Notes: a model not told the origin generated them from the letters alone. Shown: positions 36,201 through 48,372, counted from the first letter of the stretch. The stretch is 64,000 nt of DNA from Lotus japonicus (GCF_012489685.1 NC_080044.1:65954732-66018731); one strand, 5' to 3'. Made by a program: numbers and translations.

Positions 36201-37323
36201 ACTTTCAAGATGGGTCAATATCTAAGATGGTAGCAGCCAATAGGGACAGAGGCAACAGTAGCAGCATTAGCATCAGCAGGAGCAATGTTGAACCTGGTGG
36301 TGGTGTTGGTACTGGGGTTTTGTAGTTTTGGCTTTATCTAAATTCTAATTTTGGCTTATAATTAATTATATATGTGGGTTTTCAGAAATCGCTCAGTAAT
36401 TTTGGAGATATACACACTTAATCAAATGATATCATTGAATTTGGGAATGGTTCAAGTAAACCAAACAAACAATTTCAGTACTTGTACGAACATTTTAGTT
36501 CAGATGGAACTTTATATTTGGAATGTGAATCTTTCATTTGCATACTAAATGCTATTATTTTCCCTTGATTCATATGGAACTGCTTTAATTAATTTAGTTC
36601 AGTTTGCTCTCTTATGGTTAAGTACTCGAATGTACTTTGCCAATATTGACACCTTCAGGCTCTATATATAATACGTGTCTTCTTTATTGGTTACAGTTGC
36701 ACGTTGGGATGATGTAGAAATAGCTTCATCTCGGGTCATGGACTCAAGGAATGACAAAATTAAGGACATTGGATATGTTGGGGATGAATGGTAAGTTCAG
36801 CCATATGTTTTTTTCTTCACCTTCTATTATTTATTGTCTACCCTTGCACACTCATTTTTCTGCCATGCTTGGAGTATAGTTTTTCCCCTTCAAGAGAGAC
36901 AATGTGTTTTTTTTTCCAGACATATTAAATCTTTTCTTCTACATATTGAATTGCTTTTGTTAGATAATCAAAGCTTAAAATGTTCTTTAGGCTTCTTCTG
37001 TGTCAAACTATGATGTGATTGTCTGCATTGTTTGTTGCGTTGTACTTGTTAGATTCCTTTATTTGACTAGTCCTTTAGGCAATGATTGCTTAAGTGGCTG
37101 CAAATGAATCAAAATATGAACGTTCATGTATAAATTTGAATTTTGCTACATTCAAATTTACAGGGATGAAGAATTAGATAAGGGGAAGAGGAAGAAGTTA
37201 AGGACCTTCAAACACAGCTTTGATGGACCAAATATTTTCCAAGAAATTGCTACTGAGAAATTCAAGTCGAAAAGGGCCAAGTTAGACCACTCTAGCTCAG
37301 CGAACCCTCCATTTAGGATATGA
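30212..37323 (+). CDS. UBP23: Ubiquitin carboxyl-terminal hydrolase, UBP23-like (USP/C19 family)
   Basis: Cysteine protease that removes ubiquitin from proteins. Eleven exons: 30212-30475, 30563-30677, 30868-30978, 31792-31964, 32840-33166, 33392-33517, 34334-34846, 34933-35031, 35110-35677, 36697-36790, 37164-37323; sum 2550 nt, 849 residues, close to what I recall for Arabidopsis UBP23. A short N-terminal extension precedes the USP domain (about residues 90-385). The Cys box [17 protein letters not shown], the QEDAHEYM block, a zinc-ribbon pair (CQECSSSS.., CQRCKKKV) and the His box [20 protein letters not shown] with WYTLDDNRV are all intact. The C-terminal 450 residues are low-complexity and Lys/Ser-rich, ending in a basic stretch ([23 protein letters not shown]) that could be a nuclear or nucleolar signal. 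Introns hold a MITE, a tandem duplication and a dead exon copy. The gene looks functional. Confidence 0.95.
31395..31801 (+). repeat. Tandem duplication (about 200 bp) at the 3' end of UBP23 intron 3
   Basis: The segment about 31395-31600 is repeated at 31603-31801. Shared stretches include ATTTATTTATCCTTGTCACT, GGGTTGAAATGCACTGTCCC and CCTGACATGAGATCA. The second copy ends at the real acceptor (ATCAG|GCATATC). The first copy has ATCAAACATATAAC at the same place, so the AG is lost and it cannot act as that acceptor. Confidence 0.86.
32288..32664. mobile_element. Intact Tourist-like (PIF/Harbinger) MITE in UBP23 intron 4
   Basis: 377 bp with termini GAGCATCTACATCC and GGAGATGCTC, flanked by TTA on both sides (32285-32287, 32665-32667), the PIF/Harbinger duplication. 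It is the intact relative of the interrupted element at 8130-9120. It lies wholly inside an intron. Confidence 0.82.
33785..33900 (+). pseudogene. Decayed duplicate of UBP23 exon 6 inside intron 6
   Basis: The stretch matches exon 6 (33392-33517) over about 100 bp. GCCATTCTGGTTTCAGTACT corresponds to exon GTTCATTCTGGTTCTAGCAC, then CCCCTATTATGCTTGCATC to GGCCACTATTTCTGCTATG, and AATAACATGTGGCATACCTT to AATAATATGTGGTATACCTT. The motif His of SGHY is changed (CAC to CCC) and the DDNR codons are altered, so it cannot replace exon 6. Confidence 0.77.
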
Positions 37324-38399
37324 TTCCAAAACTTCTATCGCCGCCTGTGAGCTTCTTGTATCAATTATTGATTTGTCAAATGCTGAAAATATTGTGAAGA
37401 GAGCACCTACATTATTCTTTTTCTTCAGTGCAAAATTTTGTGATGATCTCTGGGGCAACCCGTGGGACATTTCTCTCCCTAGACAAGTATTAGTATTAGC
37501 TACATGTTCTAGAAATGAAATGAAACCCATTGTATTGCTGTTGTAGTAGCAGCTACGTTTCTGTGGCTAAGAAATTTTGTTTATGAATTCTTTTTTGTTA
37601 AGTTTATCTGTATCTTGCGTGTGAGGACTTGAGTTGTATTAGAACATTTGGTTTGAGTGTGATTAGTTTAGAAAATATAATAATTAATGAATTCCTAGAT
37701 TTTTTAGTTTTAATATGTTTTTGTTCAAGTTTTAATATCTTAATTTTTGTAAGTGTTTATAAGACACTTAGTTATTGTATAACCTGAACTGTATGCGCTA
37801 AATCTACAAAGTCTAGGAGTGGAGGTTTATTCTAATTAATAAATTAGCGAATTAATTGTAACGCTTAAATTTTAGCTTTTTTAGTTTTGTTTAGTTTATA
37901 TATATTTATGTCTTTGTAGAATATCCTCTCCATTTGATGGTATGACTAATTTTGTTTAAGAATCTATAACATTCTCGCCTAATAAATGATTTTTATGGTT
38001 TAAATTTTAAGCTACTATCATTACATGATGTAATTTGTGAGTTAAAAAAAGGTTCCGTACATAATTTAAACTATTTATTATTATACTTTTGCGTTAATCT
38101 AACTATCGTTATACTCCAAGAACATTCATTCATGGAGGGTTATTAGTTATTAGTACACTGTTGTCAAGAATTTAAAACCTGCCTGAAGATGAAGAGTACA
38201 ACTGGGTCAAATGTCACATGTCCATCTTAAAGAACGTTGACTTTAAAATGGGGTAGTGCAGCCTGCATCCTTGTTTATTCTTAATACAATTTTTGTTGCC
38301 ATGATCAGACAAACTCATTCAATGTGAAGCATTAACTTAACCCTCATTTGGTGTTCCACCAGCTTTTAAAGACAACATCTTCAATTTTGCTACATAATA
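37324..38399. other. UBP23 3' UTR and AT-rich spacer
   Basis: 3' flank of UBP23 followed by AT-rich spacer. No further gene or bounded element recognised. Confidence 0.35.
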
Positions 38400-38893
38400 T
38401 ACTCACTCGTTCCTGGAAGTGCTTAGTGCTTGGTCTTTGTTTTTCCAAGGCTTTGGGGGTATTTGAGGTTGGTGATTAAGGTGCAATGTGCCAGGCATAC
38501 TCTGCTACTTTGTGGAGATTGGTTTGAAGGCCTGTGATGGTCTCTTCTTTTTAGCAGTCTTGGAAAGTCTTAGGGGCAGCTGTGTTGTTGATGTATTCTG
38601 CTTATGTTGGTTTTTACTCCTTGGAAGTGTCGTTCTGATCTTAGTAAGAGGTACTCTTTTTCCTTCACTAGGTTTTCCCAAGAGGGTTTTTCCTAGTAAG
38701 GTTTTAATGAGGCCTCTTCCTTTGATCTCTCTTCCTTGGAGGGGTTGGGGGTGGGTTTGCATATATTTTTGTCTATGCAATTTTTGTGCTGCTATTATCT
38801 TGTAATCATATTATATTTTCTTCCTCTTGTATTGGGTTGAAGTACCCCTTGTACTTCTATTCAACATATTTATTCTATTGCCTATAAAAAAAA
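38400..38893 (+). mobile_element. Retrotransposon 3'-end relic with A-tail
   Basis: Contains the block TCACTAGGTTTTCCCAAGAG, GGTTTTTCCTAGTAAGG and TTTTAATGAGGC, a motif set common near the ends of plant retrotransposons. It terminates in an A-run near 38886-38894. A diverged copy of the same block is at about 56180-56245. No coding domain remains, so LINE or LTR origin is undecided. Confidence 0.5.
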
Positions 38894-39699
38894 ATTCCTA
38901 ATTATAAGACCTTATATTAAGACAATCATACTTATGAAGAAAACATATAACAAATTTAATTAATCAATCTTCCATAGAAATAAAATCATGGACCCCATAA
39001 ACAAGCCTCTTATATACATGTACTATCACTAATGGTATGTTTGACTGTATTGGAGAAATTATGAAGAGATAAAATAAGAAGAGAAAAGTTGGTGAAAAAA
39101 CTGTCTCTAAACGGCTCGGTAAGCAACAAATTGCTTGTAGTAGTGTCTCGTTTTTTAAAAATTTAAAAACTGTGTTACAAAACAATATTCAAACTTGCTT
39201 CTAAGTCCATTAATTGCATCATCTCCATCATCAAGTTGAGGTGGCAACTGGTCTTCATCGTTAGTCATTTCAAAACAATTCTTCTTTGAGTCCACCTTGT
39301 TTAAGGTCAAGCTAACTCATTAGAAAATAATATTAAATATGAGAAAATCAAAAGAAAAAAACTTCTATTGAAGTAATAATAATAAAAAGTAACTAGGGTA
39401 CTAATAATACTAAACACCTAGTGACGTATTTAGGGTACTAATCACCACTAGATATAGAAAATCTTGATGTGTTGGCATGAGTGATGTTTGAGGATAGGGT
39501 AAACTGCTGCTTATGAGTAATTAAAAGGGTTCGCTATCATCAAGGGCATGGTAGAATTACTTTCTTATTCATGAGTATTCACATATAAGATTCCTACAAT
39601 TTTCATGACCTGCAAAATGAAATCACATATACACGCTCTGCCGAATGAAATCATACAATGCAACATACTCATAGACACCATTGATGAAATCATGCTTAC

Positions 39700-39742
39700 T
39701 CTCTCTCTCTCTCTCCCTCCCCCCTCCCCTCTCTCTCTCTCT
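39700..39742. repeat. (TC)n microsatellite
   Basis: Two runs of TC dinucleotides separated by CCCTCCCCCCTCCCC, directly abutting the target duplication of the hAT-type element that follows. Confidence 0.9.
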
Positions 39743-39750
39743 CCTGGGAT

Positions 39751-40523
39751 TAGGGGTGAACATGGGCCGGGTAAATCCAATGAACCCGCCCAACCCAATC
39801 TGATCCAATAGAAAAAATGCGGGTTGGATCGGGCAATCGGGTTAGTCGGATGAATTTTACTACAACCCAACCAAGTTCGGATCGGATTTCGGATTCAGTT
39901 CAAATCCATCCAACCCAACCCAGAATCCATACGTATAATAATAATTTTTATAATTTTACTCATACTTAGAGTGCTAGTGTCGGAGTGATGACTTTTTGAA
40001 ACTTTGAGACTTAAGTATTTGTAGTTATTTGTCATATTTGAACTTAGAGTATTTGTTCGTAGTTATTTGTTACATGTTTATAGACATATAAGTTCTAAGT
40101 GTCATGGCATGACATTTAGTGTTGTTTTTTACTTTTTAGATACTATTTATAGTATTAGATTGTTTCATGTCATTTAGTAATTAAGTTTTATGTTTTCATG
40201 ATATTTGGCTATATGTCATTTATGTGGTATTATTTCTATAACATTTTGTGTCTTTTTCATGCTATTTAGTATAATAACATATTTAGTATTTTTTATAACT
40301 TTTTCTGAATTTATAATAATTTTTTAATACTTCAGATATATTATTATTTTAATATATGGACCCAATAAATCCATCCAACCCAATCCAAACTTCGTCGGGT
40401 TGGTTCGGATCGGGTCCCAAGAAGAAATTCGTGAAATCCAACCCAACCCAACCCATACAATTTTGATCGGTTCAGATTTTATTTTGATCAAAATTCATCC
40501 AACCCAACTCATGTGCACCCCTA
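39751..40523. mobile_element. hAT-type non-autonomous element, 773 bp, perfect 8-bp target duplication
   Basis: Left end TAGGGGTGAACATGGG, right end CATGTGCACCCCTA. Flanked by perfect copies of CCTGGGAT at 39743-39750 and 40524-40531. Subterminal regions are filled with AACCCAACC/GGTTGG motifs in opposite orientation. No transposase. Same general class as the elements at 8355 and 61361 but not an identical sequence. Confidence 0.87.
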
Positions 40524-40531
40524 CCTGGGAT

Positions 40532-43500
40532 TGCTTATAGCACTCTTTGTGCCTTGGGTCTATAGTGCTACTTCGATATATCTAGTTATCTACATATACA
40601 TATTAATGATGTTTTTGATATATGGATCTCGTGAGTCCATGATGTGGTCCCTGTGTCGTACATGAACATTATTCATATGTGACATAGTTTGAAGTATAAG
40701 TGTGGTGCCATGATTAAGAAATAAATTAAACAAATATTTTATAAATGTCCTCTTAAAAATACTAGTGGCCATGTTATGATTAATCATAGTTATTTTGTCG
40801 CTTTTGTATTTCATGATACTTATTAAACATCATCCTTAATCAATGCAAATCATTAGCCACTGACGTCCAGCTTCATTTCATCCTCTGCACTCATTTTCCG
40901 CGGCTTCTTAATGCAATCTTCACTATCTCTTTCACTCACGTTCTCTCACACACACCTAACACTTAATTACTTTCACACTTTCTTTTCGATACCTTCTTAA
41001 TAATTAATTGAAGTTCATATGGGTTCGACTTCTAAGGGTGTGGTATCTCATATTTTTAGTTAATATCATTTAAATTTTAACCAATTAATGAGAGAATACT
41101 GGAAAAAATAAACTAACTCTAGCTAGCATTTTTCAATATTTATTGAGTGCTGGCTCAACTTGGAGCATGTTTCATTGAGAGGCCAACTTGCCATGTGCAA
41201 ACACCAAATACTTTGCTGTGTGTAATGTATTATTCCTTGTATTTCAAGATTAATTTGTCTTTGTAAAATAAAGGGTATGAAGTCAGCTCTGCCTTCTAAA
41301 GTCTCATGTGCTAGCATTTCTCCAGAGAAGATTCAAATAATTTAGTGGAGTCCTAGAGAGAAAAAAGGACAGTGGACCACAAAAATTGGTAAAGAGTTGA
41401 GCCACAAAATCAACTCTAGTCAAAACGAGATGATATTATGAAACGCATTTAATTTGTGTATATTAATATGAGATTTCCGTCTTTCACCTTTGTGGAGCTC
41501 ACTCCAATGACATGTTGGAGCGCCAAATCTTTGAGAGTGAGACTTAAATTCAGGTTCTAACAGTCAAGTGTGACAACCCTATTAATTGTTACATAGTTAA
41601 TTAAACCATTATAAAAAGAACAAGATTAAAATAATGTACAAAGATGCTGAGAAGAAAAAATTGATTATTATGAAATAAATACTTTAAAAAAATTTGAACA
41701 TGAAAACAAATATGCTATATACACCATGTTATGGACAATATTTATTGGATTGCTTCACGTGATAAGACAAAGTGGCCGTAGGGCTCAAAACACCTAGTGA
41801 AATTGATTATTTGTTTATATACTTTAGGGTAATCAAATCAAGAATGGTTACCTGCTAAAGGGTCCACATGGGACATTATTGGTTACTGCCAATGCCATTG
41901 TCCCTAGAGCATGACATGGAGAATGGCCCCGCATTATGTATTTGCAACCTATAAAGTATCTAACTAAGGTGGAAAAAATTACTCACTTTGGAGAATAGGG
42001 AAGAATGGAACCTTTTGCTGTGTTTTCAAGTCAAAATAATACACCCTATTCCACTTGAAACCTAGCTAATCCATTAAAATCATCATCATCATCATGCATG
42101 CAACTTTTTTCTTCTTTTCTTTTTATGGACCAAGAGAGGTGGGTTGGAAGCAGAAATATGGTTAAGATGTTGGTAGCAACCGGGAGTTATCCTTGTACCA
42201 GTAACATTAATTGCACATAAAGATCAAGTCCCTGAAAACTTTCATGGAGAGAGAGGACAATGGCTCAATGAGACACATGTAGAAACAATTGTGGTAAGTC
42301 CTTTTCCCCTGAATAGCCATTGGATAATGTCCCAGCACAAATCACGGTGTTAAGGAATTTGGATACTAGCTTACGATTACCTTATCTTGAGGGCCAAAGG
42401 ATACAAACTTTGAATAATTTAATTTGTTCATACTAAATGTTTAATTTTAAAATAGCTGTATGTCATTCATTAAATAGGCAAGGCAACAATTAGTTGCACA
42501 TAAAGTAAAATTAAATTAAGTAGTTTCGGAAGGTGTATATCATGCATTATGTCACTAATAAGGTATAACTTATAGCATCTTTATAAAAAGTGTTTTATTC
42601 ACATCTCATTTTGAGGTAGAAAAAGCTGGAGGAAAAAGATAAATTTTTTTTTTTTTAGAAAGCTCAATAATATATATTAAAATAGTAGAAAGCTTGAGAC
42701 TCTCAAGCAAAGAGAAAACAGCATAGGACAAATAAACACCGCAAAAGAGAAAAAAGCCCCAAACACCCACACAAACAAACCCAAAAAAGAACAAGGGCAA
42801 AACCAATAACACCCCAAGGAAAAAGATAAATATGAATAGAAGAGAAAGAAAATATAAAATTTGACATGTGATAAGATAGGAAATAATGAAATAGATAAAA
42901 ATAAAATTATGTGGAAATGCAGAGTTTTTTTTTTGAGTGTAAAAATATCCAGATTCGTCCTAGGATAATATTATGAAAGTCAATCAGTCTTAAAATCAAT
43001 TAGAGGGAGAAGCTAAAAAAATAGTTTTTAAGTTAAATAACAACAGTGTTAATCGAGTGTTAAGAAGAAGCTAAATCCCATATGGATGATAGCAAAATCC
43101 TAAGTAGGTTCATATGTAGAGGAAAAAAAAGAAGAATGAAATGATAAGGGTGACTTTTCTCCCCCACTTTTCCAAGGACCTAGAAAATGGTTGTGATAAA
43201 CACACTCAATGAAGAATCATTGAATCCACACCAACACAGCACATCTTACATATGTTCACAACCACCAACCGTCATCCTTAACAATATCTCATCTCAACTC
43301 ACTTCCTTCACATTTATGAACCTCAAATCCCACTTCACTTCACTCCACTTCACATTTCCATCCACTTCTCCTTCCTGGTCCACACCTCTCTGCATGTTTT
43401 GCTCTGCGTGTCTCATTTGAAGAGGAAAAACAAAAAAACCCCTCTTGAAAAATCAGTTTCTTTCTTTCTTTCTACACAAAAAGTTCTGCAACACACAAGT

Positions 43501-43700
43501 AAAAGCTTCACAACTTTTCCACAATCTTAGTGTCTAGACAGAGACAATAGCTTCCTGCTTGCATCTGTGTTGTTTCTTTATTTACCCTTCTCTTTGTTGG
43601 CTAATGAATCCAGACAAGGCATGCTCACATTCTCTTGTTATAGTCCACAACCTTTGAATCACATCTAGTGAATTTTTTTTTCTTAAAAAGCACCACTAGT
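40532..43700. other. Spacer upstream of the LRR receptor kinase
   Basis: AT-rich. It holds a short (CAT)n run near 42080-42095 and an antisense retroelement-tail-like block at about 42640-42820 that begins with a T-run and is C/A-rich, similar to 27552-27780. From about 43200 the strand becomes C/T-rich, as in a leader. Two upstream ORFs (43187-43420, 43713-43928) are in this leader-like zone; their use is unknown. Confidence 0.4.
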
Positions 43701-43981
43701 ATTTTTTGAAGCTTGTGTTTGGTCCTTGTTTTACTCTTTCTGGTGTGTACTTGTCTTGTGCTGTGTCCTTCTATGCTATCATTTGCAGTAGAAAATTGGT
43801 CCCCTTTGAGGTTTTCATGTTTTAGTGAGATTCAGAATGCACAAAACTACAACAGCATTGGTTCTTGTAGAGTGAAAAACAACCCATCATCATTATCATC
43901 ATCCATGATATTGGTTTTGAAGTTCTGAGAGGGGCATTTGGTGGAGGTTTTGGTTTGGGGTTGTTGTTCTGCATCATTTCT

Positions 43982-46552
43982 ATGGGTTTGGGAGTGTTTG
44001 GATCTGTTCTGGTTTTGACACTTTTATTCAAGCACTTGGTGTCCCAACAACCAAACACTGATGAGTTTTTTGTGTCTGAGTTCTTGAGGAAGATGGGTGT
44101 AACAAACTCCTCTCAAGGCTACAACTTTTCTTCTTCTGTTTGTTCATGGCAAGGGGTGTTCTGTGATGCCAATAAAGAGCATGTTGTTGACTTGGTGCTT
44201 CCTGGTATGGGCCTTTCAGGTCCTATTCCTGATAACACCATAGGGAAGCTCAGCAGGCTTCAAAATTTGGATCTCAGCTGCAACAGAATCACTGGTTTGC
44301 CTTCAGATTTCTGGAGTTTAACCTCTCTCAAGAGGCTCAACCTCTCTTCCAATCAGATTTCTGGTGCATTGACTAGCAACATTGGGAACTTTGGTTTGCT
44401 ACAAGACTTTGACTTGTCCAGCAACAATTTCTCTGAGGAGATTCCTGAAGCTTTGAGCTCTCTTGTGAGTCTTCAGGTCCTGAAACTTGACCACAACAGG
44501 TTTGATCAAAGCATACCTTCTGGGATTCTCAAGTGCCAGTCTCTTGTTTCAATTGATCTTTCATCAAATCAGCTGAATGGAACACTCCCTGATGGTTTTG
44601 GTGTTGCATTTCCTAAGCTTAGGGCCTTGAATCTTGCTGGGAATTATATCTATGGAAGGGGTTCAGATTTTTCTGGGTTGAAGTCCATTGTGAGCCTCAA
44701 CATATCAGGCAATTCATTTCAGGGTTCTCTCATGGGGGTGTTGCTGGAAAAGGTTGAGGTCATGGACCTTTGCAGAAACCAGTTTCAAGGTCACATTCCT
44801 CAGGTACAGTTCAACTCTGATTACAATTGGTCTCATTTAATTTATCTGGATTTGTCAGAGAATCAACTTAGTGGGGAGGTTTTCCAGAATTTGAGTGAGT
44901 CCCTGAATCTAAAGCACCTGAATCTTGCACACAATAGATTTTCCAGTCAGAAATTCCCACAGATTGAAATGCTTCCAGGACTGGAATATCTGAACCTGTC
45001 CAATACTAGTCTTTTTGGTCACATTCCTGATGAAATCTCACAACTCAGTAATTTGAGTGCACTTGTTCTTTCTATGAATCATCTTGATGGGAAAATTCCC
45101 TCACTGGGGAATAAACACCTCCAAGTTCTTGACCTTTCACACAACAATTTGAGTGGAACAGTCCCTCAATCTGTGTTGAATAAAATCCTGTGGATGGAGA
45201 AATACAACTTCTCTTATAACAACTTAACCCTCTGTGCTTCAGGAATCAAACCCGATATCCTGCAAACAGCATTCATTGGCATAGAGAACGATTGCCCAAT
45301 CGCTGCGAACCCGACTCTTTTCAAAAGAAGAGCCACTGGACACAAGGGAATGAAGCTGGCTCTGGTATTGAGCTTGTCCATGATTTGCCTCCTTGCTGGA
45401 CTTTTGCTCCTAGCATTTGGTTGCAGAAGGAGAACAAAAAAGTGGGAAGTTAAACAAACTTCATACAAAGAAGAACAGAACATTTCAGGTCCTTTTTCCT
45501 TCCAAACTGATTCAACAACTTGGGTGGCTGATGTTAAGCAAGCAACATCAGTCCCAGTAGTGATATTTGAGAAGCCATTGTTGAATATCACATTTGCAGA
45601 CCTCTTATCTGCAACTTCTAATTTTGACCGCGGTACCCTATTAGCTGAAGGAAAATTTGGGCCAGTCTATAGAGGCTTTCTGCCTGGAGGTATTCATGTA
45701 GCAGTTAAAGTGCTAGTTGTTGGGTCTACATTGACAGATGAAGAAGCTGCAAGAGAGCTTGAGTTTCTTGGTAGAATCAAGCACCCAAATCTTGTTCTTC
45801 TAACTGGATATTGCTTAGCTGGGGATCAGAGAATTGCCATATATGATTACATGGAGAATGGGAACTTGCAAAACCTGCTTTATGACTTGCCACTTGGGGT
45901 TCTGCACAGCACAGATGACTGGAGCACTGACACATGGGAAGAACCTGACAATAATGGGATTCAAAATGCTGGCTCTGAAGGGTTACTCACAACCTGGAGT
46001 TTTCGGCACAAGATTGCCCTCGGCACCGCGCGAGCATTGGCATTCTTGCATCATGGATGTTCACCTCCAATCATTCACAGAGCTGTTAAAGCTAGCAGTG
46101 TTTACTTGGACTATGACTTGGAGCCGAGGTTGTCTGATTTTGGGCTGGCCAAGATCTTTGGAAGTGGCTTAGATGAAGAGATTGCGCGCGGCTCGCCCGG
46201 TTATGATCCGCCGGAGTTTACTCAGCCAGACTTTGATACCCCAACAACAAAATCTGATGTGTACTGTTTTGGAGTTGTTCTCTTTGAACTACTTACTGGA
46301 AAGAAGCCAGTTGAAGATGATTACCATGATGATAAAGAAGAAACCTTGGTTAGTTGGGTCAGAGGGCTAGTGAGGAAGAACCAAACTTCAAGAGCTATTG
46401 ATCCCAAAATTCGCGATACAGGACCGGATGAACAAATGGAAGAGGCCCTCAAGATTGGTTATCTGTGCACTGCTGATCTCCCCTTCAAACGACCAACCAT
46501 GCAGCAAATAGTTGGACTTCTGAAGGATATTGAACCTGCAACAACTAGTTAG
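43982..46552 (+). CDS. LRR receptor-like protein kinase (At2g24230-like), HRD aspartate replaced
   Basis: Plasma-membrane receptor kinase, intronless, 856 residues from the ATG at 43982. An in-frame ATG at 43955 would add nine residues, but 43982 gives the family start MGLGVFG and a normal signal peptide. Then an N-terminal cap ([12 protein letters not shown] pair), about 14 LRRs of the plant LxxLxLxxNxxSGxIP type, a juxtamembrane Cys pair, a transmembrane helix ([21 protein letters not shown]) with a basic stop (CRRRTKK), and a kinase domain. The glycine loop ([12 protein letters not shown]), the VAVK lysine and DFG are present. The catalytic loop reads [12 protein letters not shown]: the proton-acceptor Asp is Ala. 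Activation is therefore probably non-catalytic or weak, and it may act as a pseudokinase or scaffold. The APE motif is PPE. Ligand unknown. I recall Asp at this place in Arabidopsis At2g24230. Confidence 0.94.
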   Translation: MGLGVFGSVLVLTLLFKHLVSQQPNTDEFFVSEFLRKMGVTNSSQGYNFSSSVCSWQGVFCDANKEHVVDLVLPGMGLSGPIPDNTIGKLSRLQNLDLSCNRITGLPSDFWSLTSLKRLNLSSNQISGALTSNIGNFGLLQDFDLSSNNFSEEIPEALSSLVSLQVLKLDHNRFDQSIPSGILKCQSLVSIDLSSNQLNGTLPDGFGVAFPKLRALNLAGNYIYGRGSDFSGLKSIVSLNISGNSFQGSLMGVLLEKVEVMDLCRNQFQGHIPQVQFNSDYNWSHLIYLDLSENQLSGEVFQNLSESLNLKHLNLAHNRFSSQKFPQIEMLPGLEYLNLSNTSLFGHIPDEISQLSNLSALVLSMNHLDGKIPSLGNKHLQVLDLSHNNLSGTVPQSVLNKILWMEKYNFSYNNLTLCASGIKPDILQTAFIGIENDCPIAANPTLFKRRATGHKGMKLALVLSLSMICLLAGLLLLAFGCRRRTKKWEVKQTSYKEEQNISGPFSFQTDSTTWVADVKQATSVPVVIFEKPLLNITFADLLSATSNFDRGTLLAEGKFGPVYRGFLPGGIHVAVKVLVVGSTLTDEEAARELEFLGRIKHPNLVLLTGYCLAGDQRIAIYDYMENGNLQNLLYDLPLGVLHSTDDWSTDTWEEPDNNGIQNAGSEGLLTTWSFRHKIALGTARALAFLHHGCSPPIIHRAVKASSVYLDYDLEPRLSDFGLAKIFGSGLDEEIARGSPGYDPPEFTQPDFDTPTTKSDVYCFGVVLFELLTGKKPVEDDYHDDKEETLVSWVRGLVRKNQTSRAIDPKIRDTGPDEQMEEALKIGYLCTADLPFKRPTMQQIVGLLKDIEPATTS

Positions 46553-48084
46553 CATTTAGAAAGCATGAAGGACATCATGAAAAGGAATAGAGGTTGTTTA
46601 ATTTAATTTAACTTTTTGATTTTTCCCCCCACATTACTTGAGAGCTTCTCATGTAACCTTGGAGAAAATGTAGAGCAGTTAAGTTCTTGAATTCTGTTTT
46701 TATTGTGGATGTGTTCTTGTTTTCTTTCCTTCTGGTAGATGAAGAAAGCTTTGATGAATATACACCAGAACTTGCTCTTTGAATTGACTTCAGCCACTCC
46801 TTTTTTAATCTTACTGTATAAAAAAGTAAATGCCCTTTTTTAGTTTAGTTTTGAAACTTGAAACTCTAGAGGAATGAGAGAGTTGAATGTGGCCTTGTTT
46901 CTCTCTATTTTGATGTAATCTTGACATATTTTGGGAACAAGGTCACTTGAGAAAGGCTAATGGGGCTTTCTTGAGTTAATAGAACAACATTAATGGGAAG
47001 ACTGCCCCTTAAGTCACCTTGATCTTGACTGTTTCCTTTCCAAATGAATATCCAAATCATCATTTTGATTGCAATAGTGATACGTAGACACTCAAACAGT
47101 TAGACACTCCTCAAACACAACATTTTTCTCTTCTTTTCTCTCTTTTTATCACATCATGTACCACACTCATTTTGCAGTTGTCTGCAGTCTGCACTGGTTT
47201 AATTTTTCTTTTGATTGTACTTACTTCTGTCTCTGCCTAGACTCTTCTATATTCTCTGATGTGTTACTTTTGTATACATTTTTCATACACATGTTATCCT
47301 TTACATAGCTCTTCCCATTAAATTACAACAGATTTTATGTTATTTTATGCATGTTGATACTCCAATTCTATTATCTATGTTTGATGTAGGTAATATGCAC
47401 TAAAGAGTCATGAGATATAGATTAAACATTATTCGTGTGGAAAAAACGTTAAAGTTGAAGAAAAAGGAGAGGAAATAACAAGAGAGAGATGTTGATAGTG
47501 ATATTTTTTCTTTTGTCAAAAGATATGATATGATGTTGGCATTGTAGTGGAGTAGGTTGGGTTTCACCAACACACGGCAAATACTCGGATAGATTATTTG
47601 CTCAATTTCTGTTTTGATATTTTCAAATAGGTTAGTCAAATATAAAAATTCTTTCTTAGTTTTAAACAAAGTAAAACTTGAAAAACATAAACCTAACGAT
47701 TTTAACAAAGTAATGCATATGTTGCTGCTGTTTCTGAATTAAGAATTTGAGATAACTAAGGAGTGTAAGAGGAAACACACTCCCTTTTATTAAAAGTTTC
47801 ATTGAAAAGATGAAGGATGTAATTAGAATATTCATGTCAAATTTCAATACCTTGTATGATATGGGGTATGAGTTACTTACCACATATAACTAAAGAGCCA
47901 ATTTTTTTCACTACCATCGGTTGGGATTGCACATGTAGGACTCATTGTCAACCATTTTGTCCGGGGTTTCTTTGAGTAGCGTATTGGGGTATGACTATTT
48001 CTGGTGCGGCGTTGAGATGGAAATAGAAATGCTTGAAAATTTGCACGATATGGCATATTTAGTTGTTTTTCTCTATCTATGTAG
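46553..48084. other. Spacer between receptor kinase and BRUTUS-like remnant
   Basis: 3' UTR of the kinase, then AT-rich spacer. No supported gene or bounded mobile element. Confidence 0.35.
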
Positions 48085-48372
48085 GTTTACTTTGGTATGT
48101 TTGATGCCTTATTGGCTGCTGAGGAGCTTCCTGAAGAGTACAGGAACTGCAATCAGGTGAATACTTTGGTATCTCGTTCATGTTACTTTTCACTACAAAA
48201 ACAAATGTGGATTTTATGAAAGAGCATTCTGGCATTTTAGCTGGCCAGCTAAATTTTTTTTTGTTGTTGTAAATTTCTTGTCTATCAAGTCAGTTTGTAT
48301 CACAAGTGTGGACTATGTGGCTCTTACAATACTCGGGTAATCAAGTCAGAGACATATTCCAGCTGCTCTTAG
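48085..48372 (+). pseudogene. 3' remnant of a BRUTUS-like (hemerythrin/CHY-RING E3 ligase) gene
   Basis: A clean 72-nt exon at 48085-48156 (AG before, GT after) encodes VYFGMFDALLAAEELPEEYR plus four residues, the block after the RING finger of plant BRUTUS/BTS-like iron-sensing ubiquitin ligases. About 130 bp on, 48292-48372 encodes LYHKCGLCGSYNTRVIKSE and seven more residues to a TAG, the C-terminal zinc-ribbon end of the same family. The segment that should join them (the first Cys pair of the zinc ribbon and HW) is absent or unrecognisable. No hemerythrin, CHY or RING exons are found upstream to the receptor kinase. This is a truncated relic, although the exon border looks intact. Confidence 0.75.

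Noticed and set aside
38488..38805. 105-residue Leu-rich ORF
   Set aside because: It lies in a retrotransposon 3' relic that shares blocks with the 56-kb relic; not protein coding.
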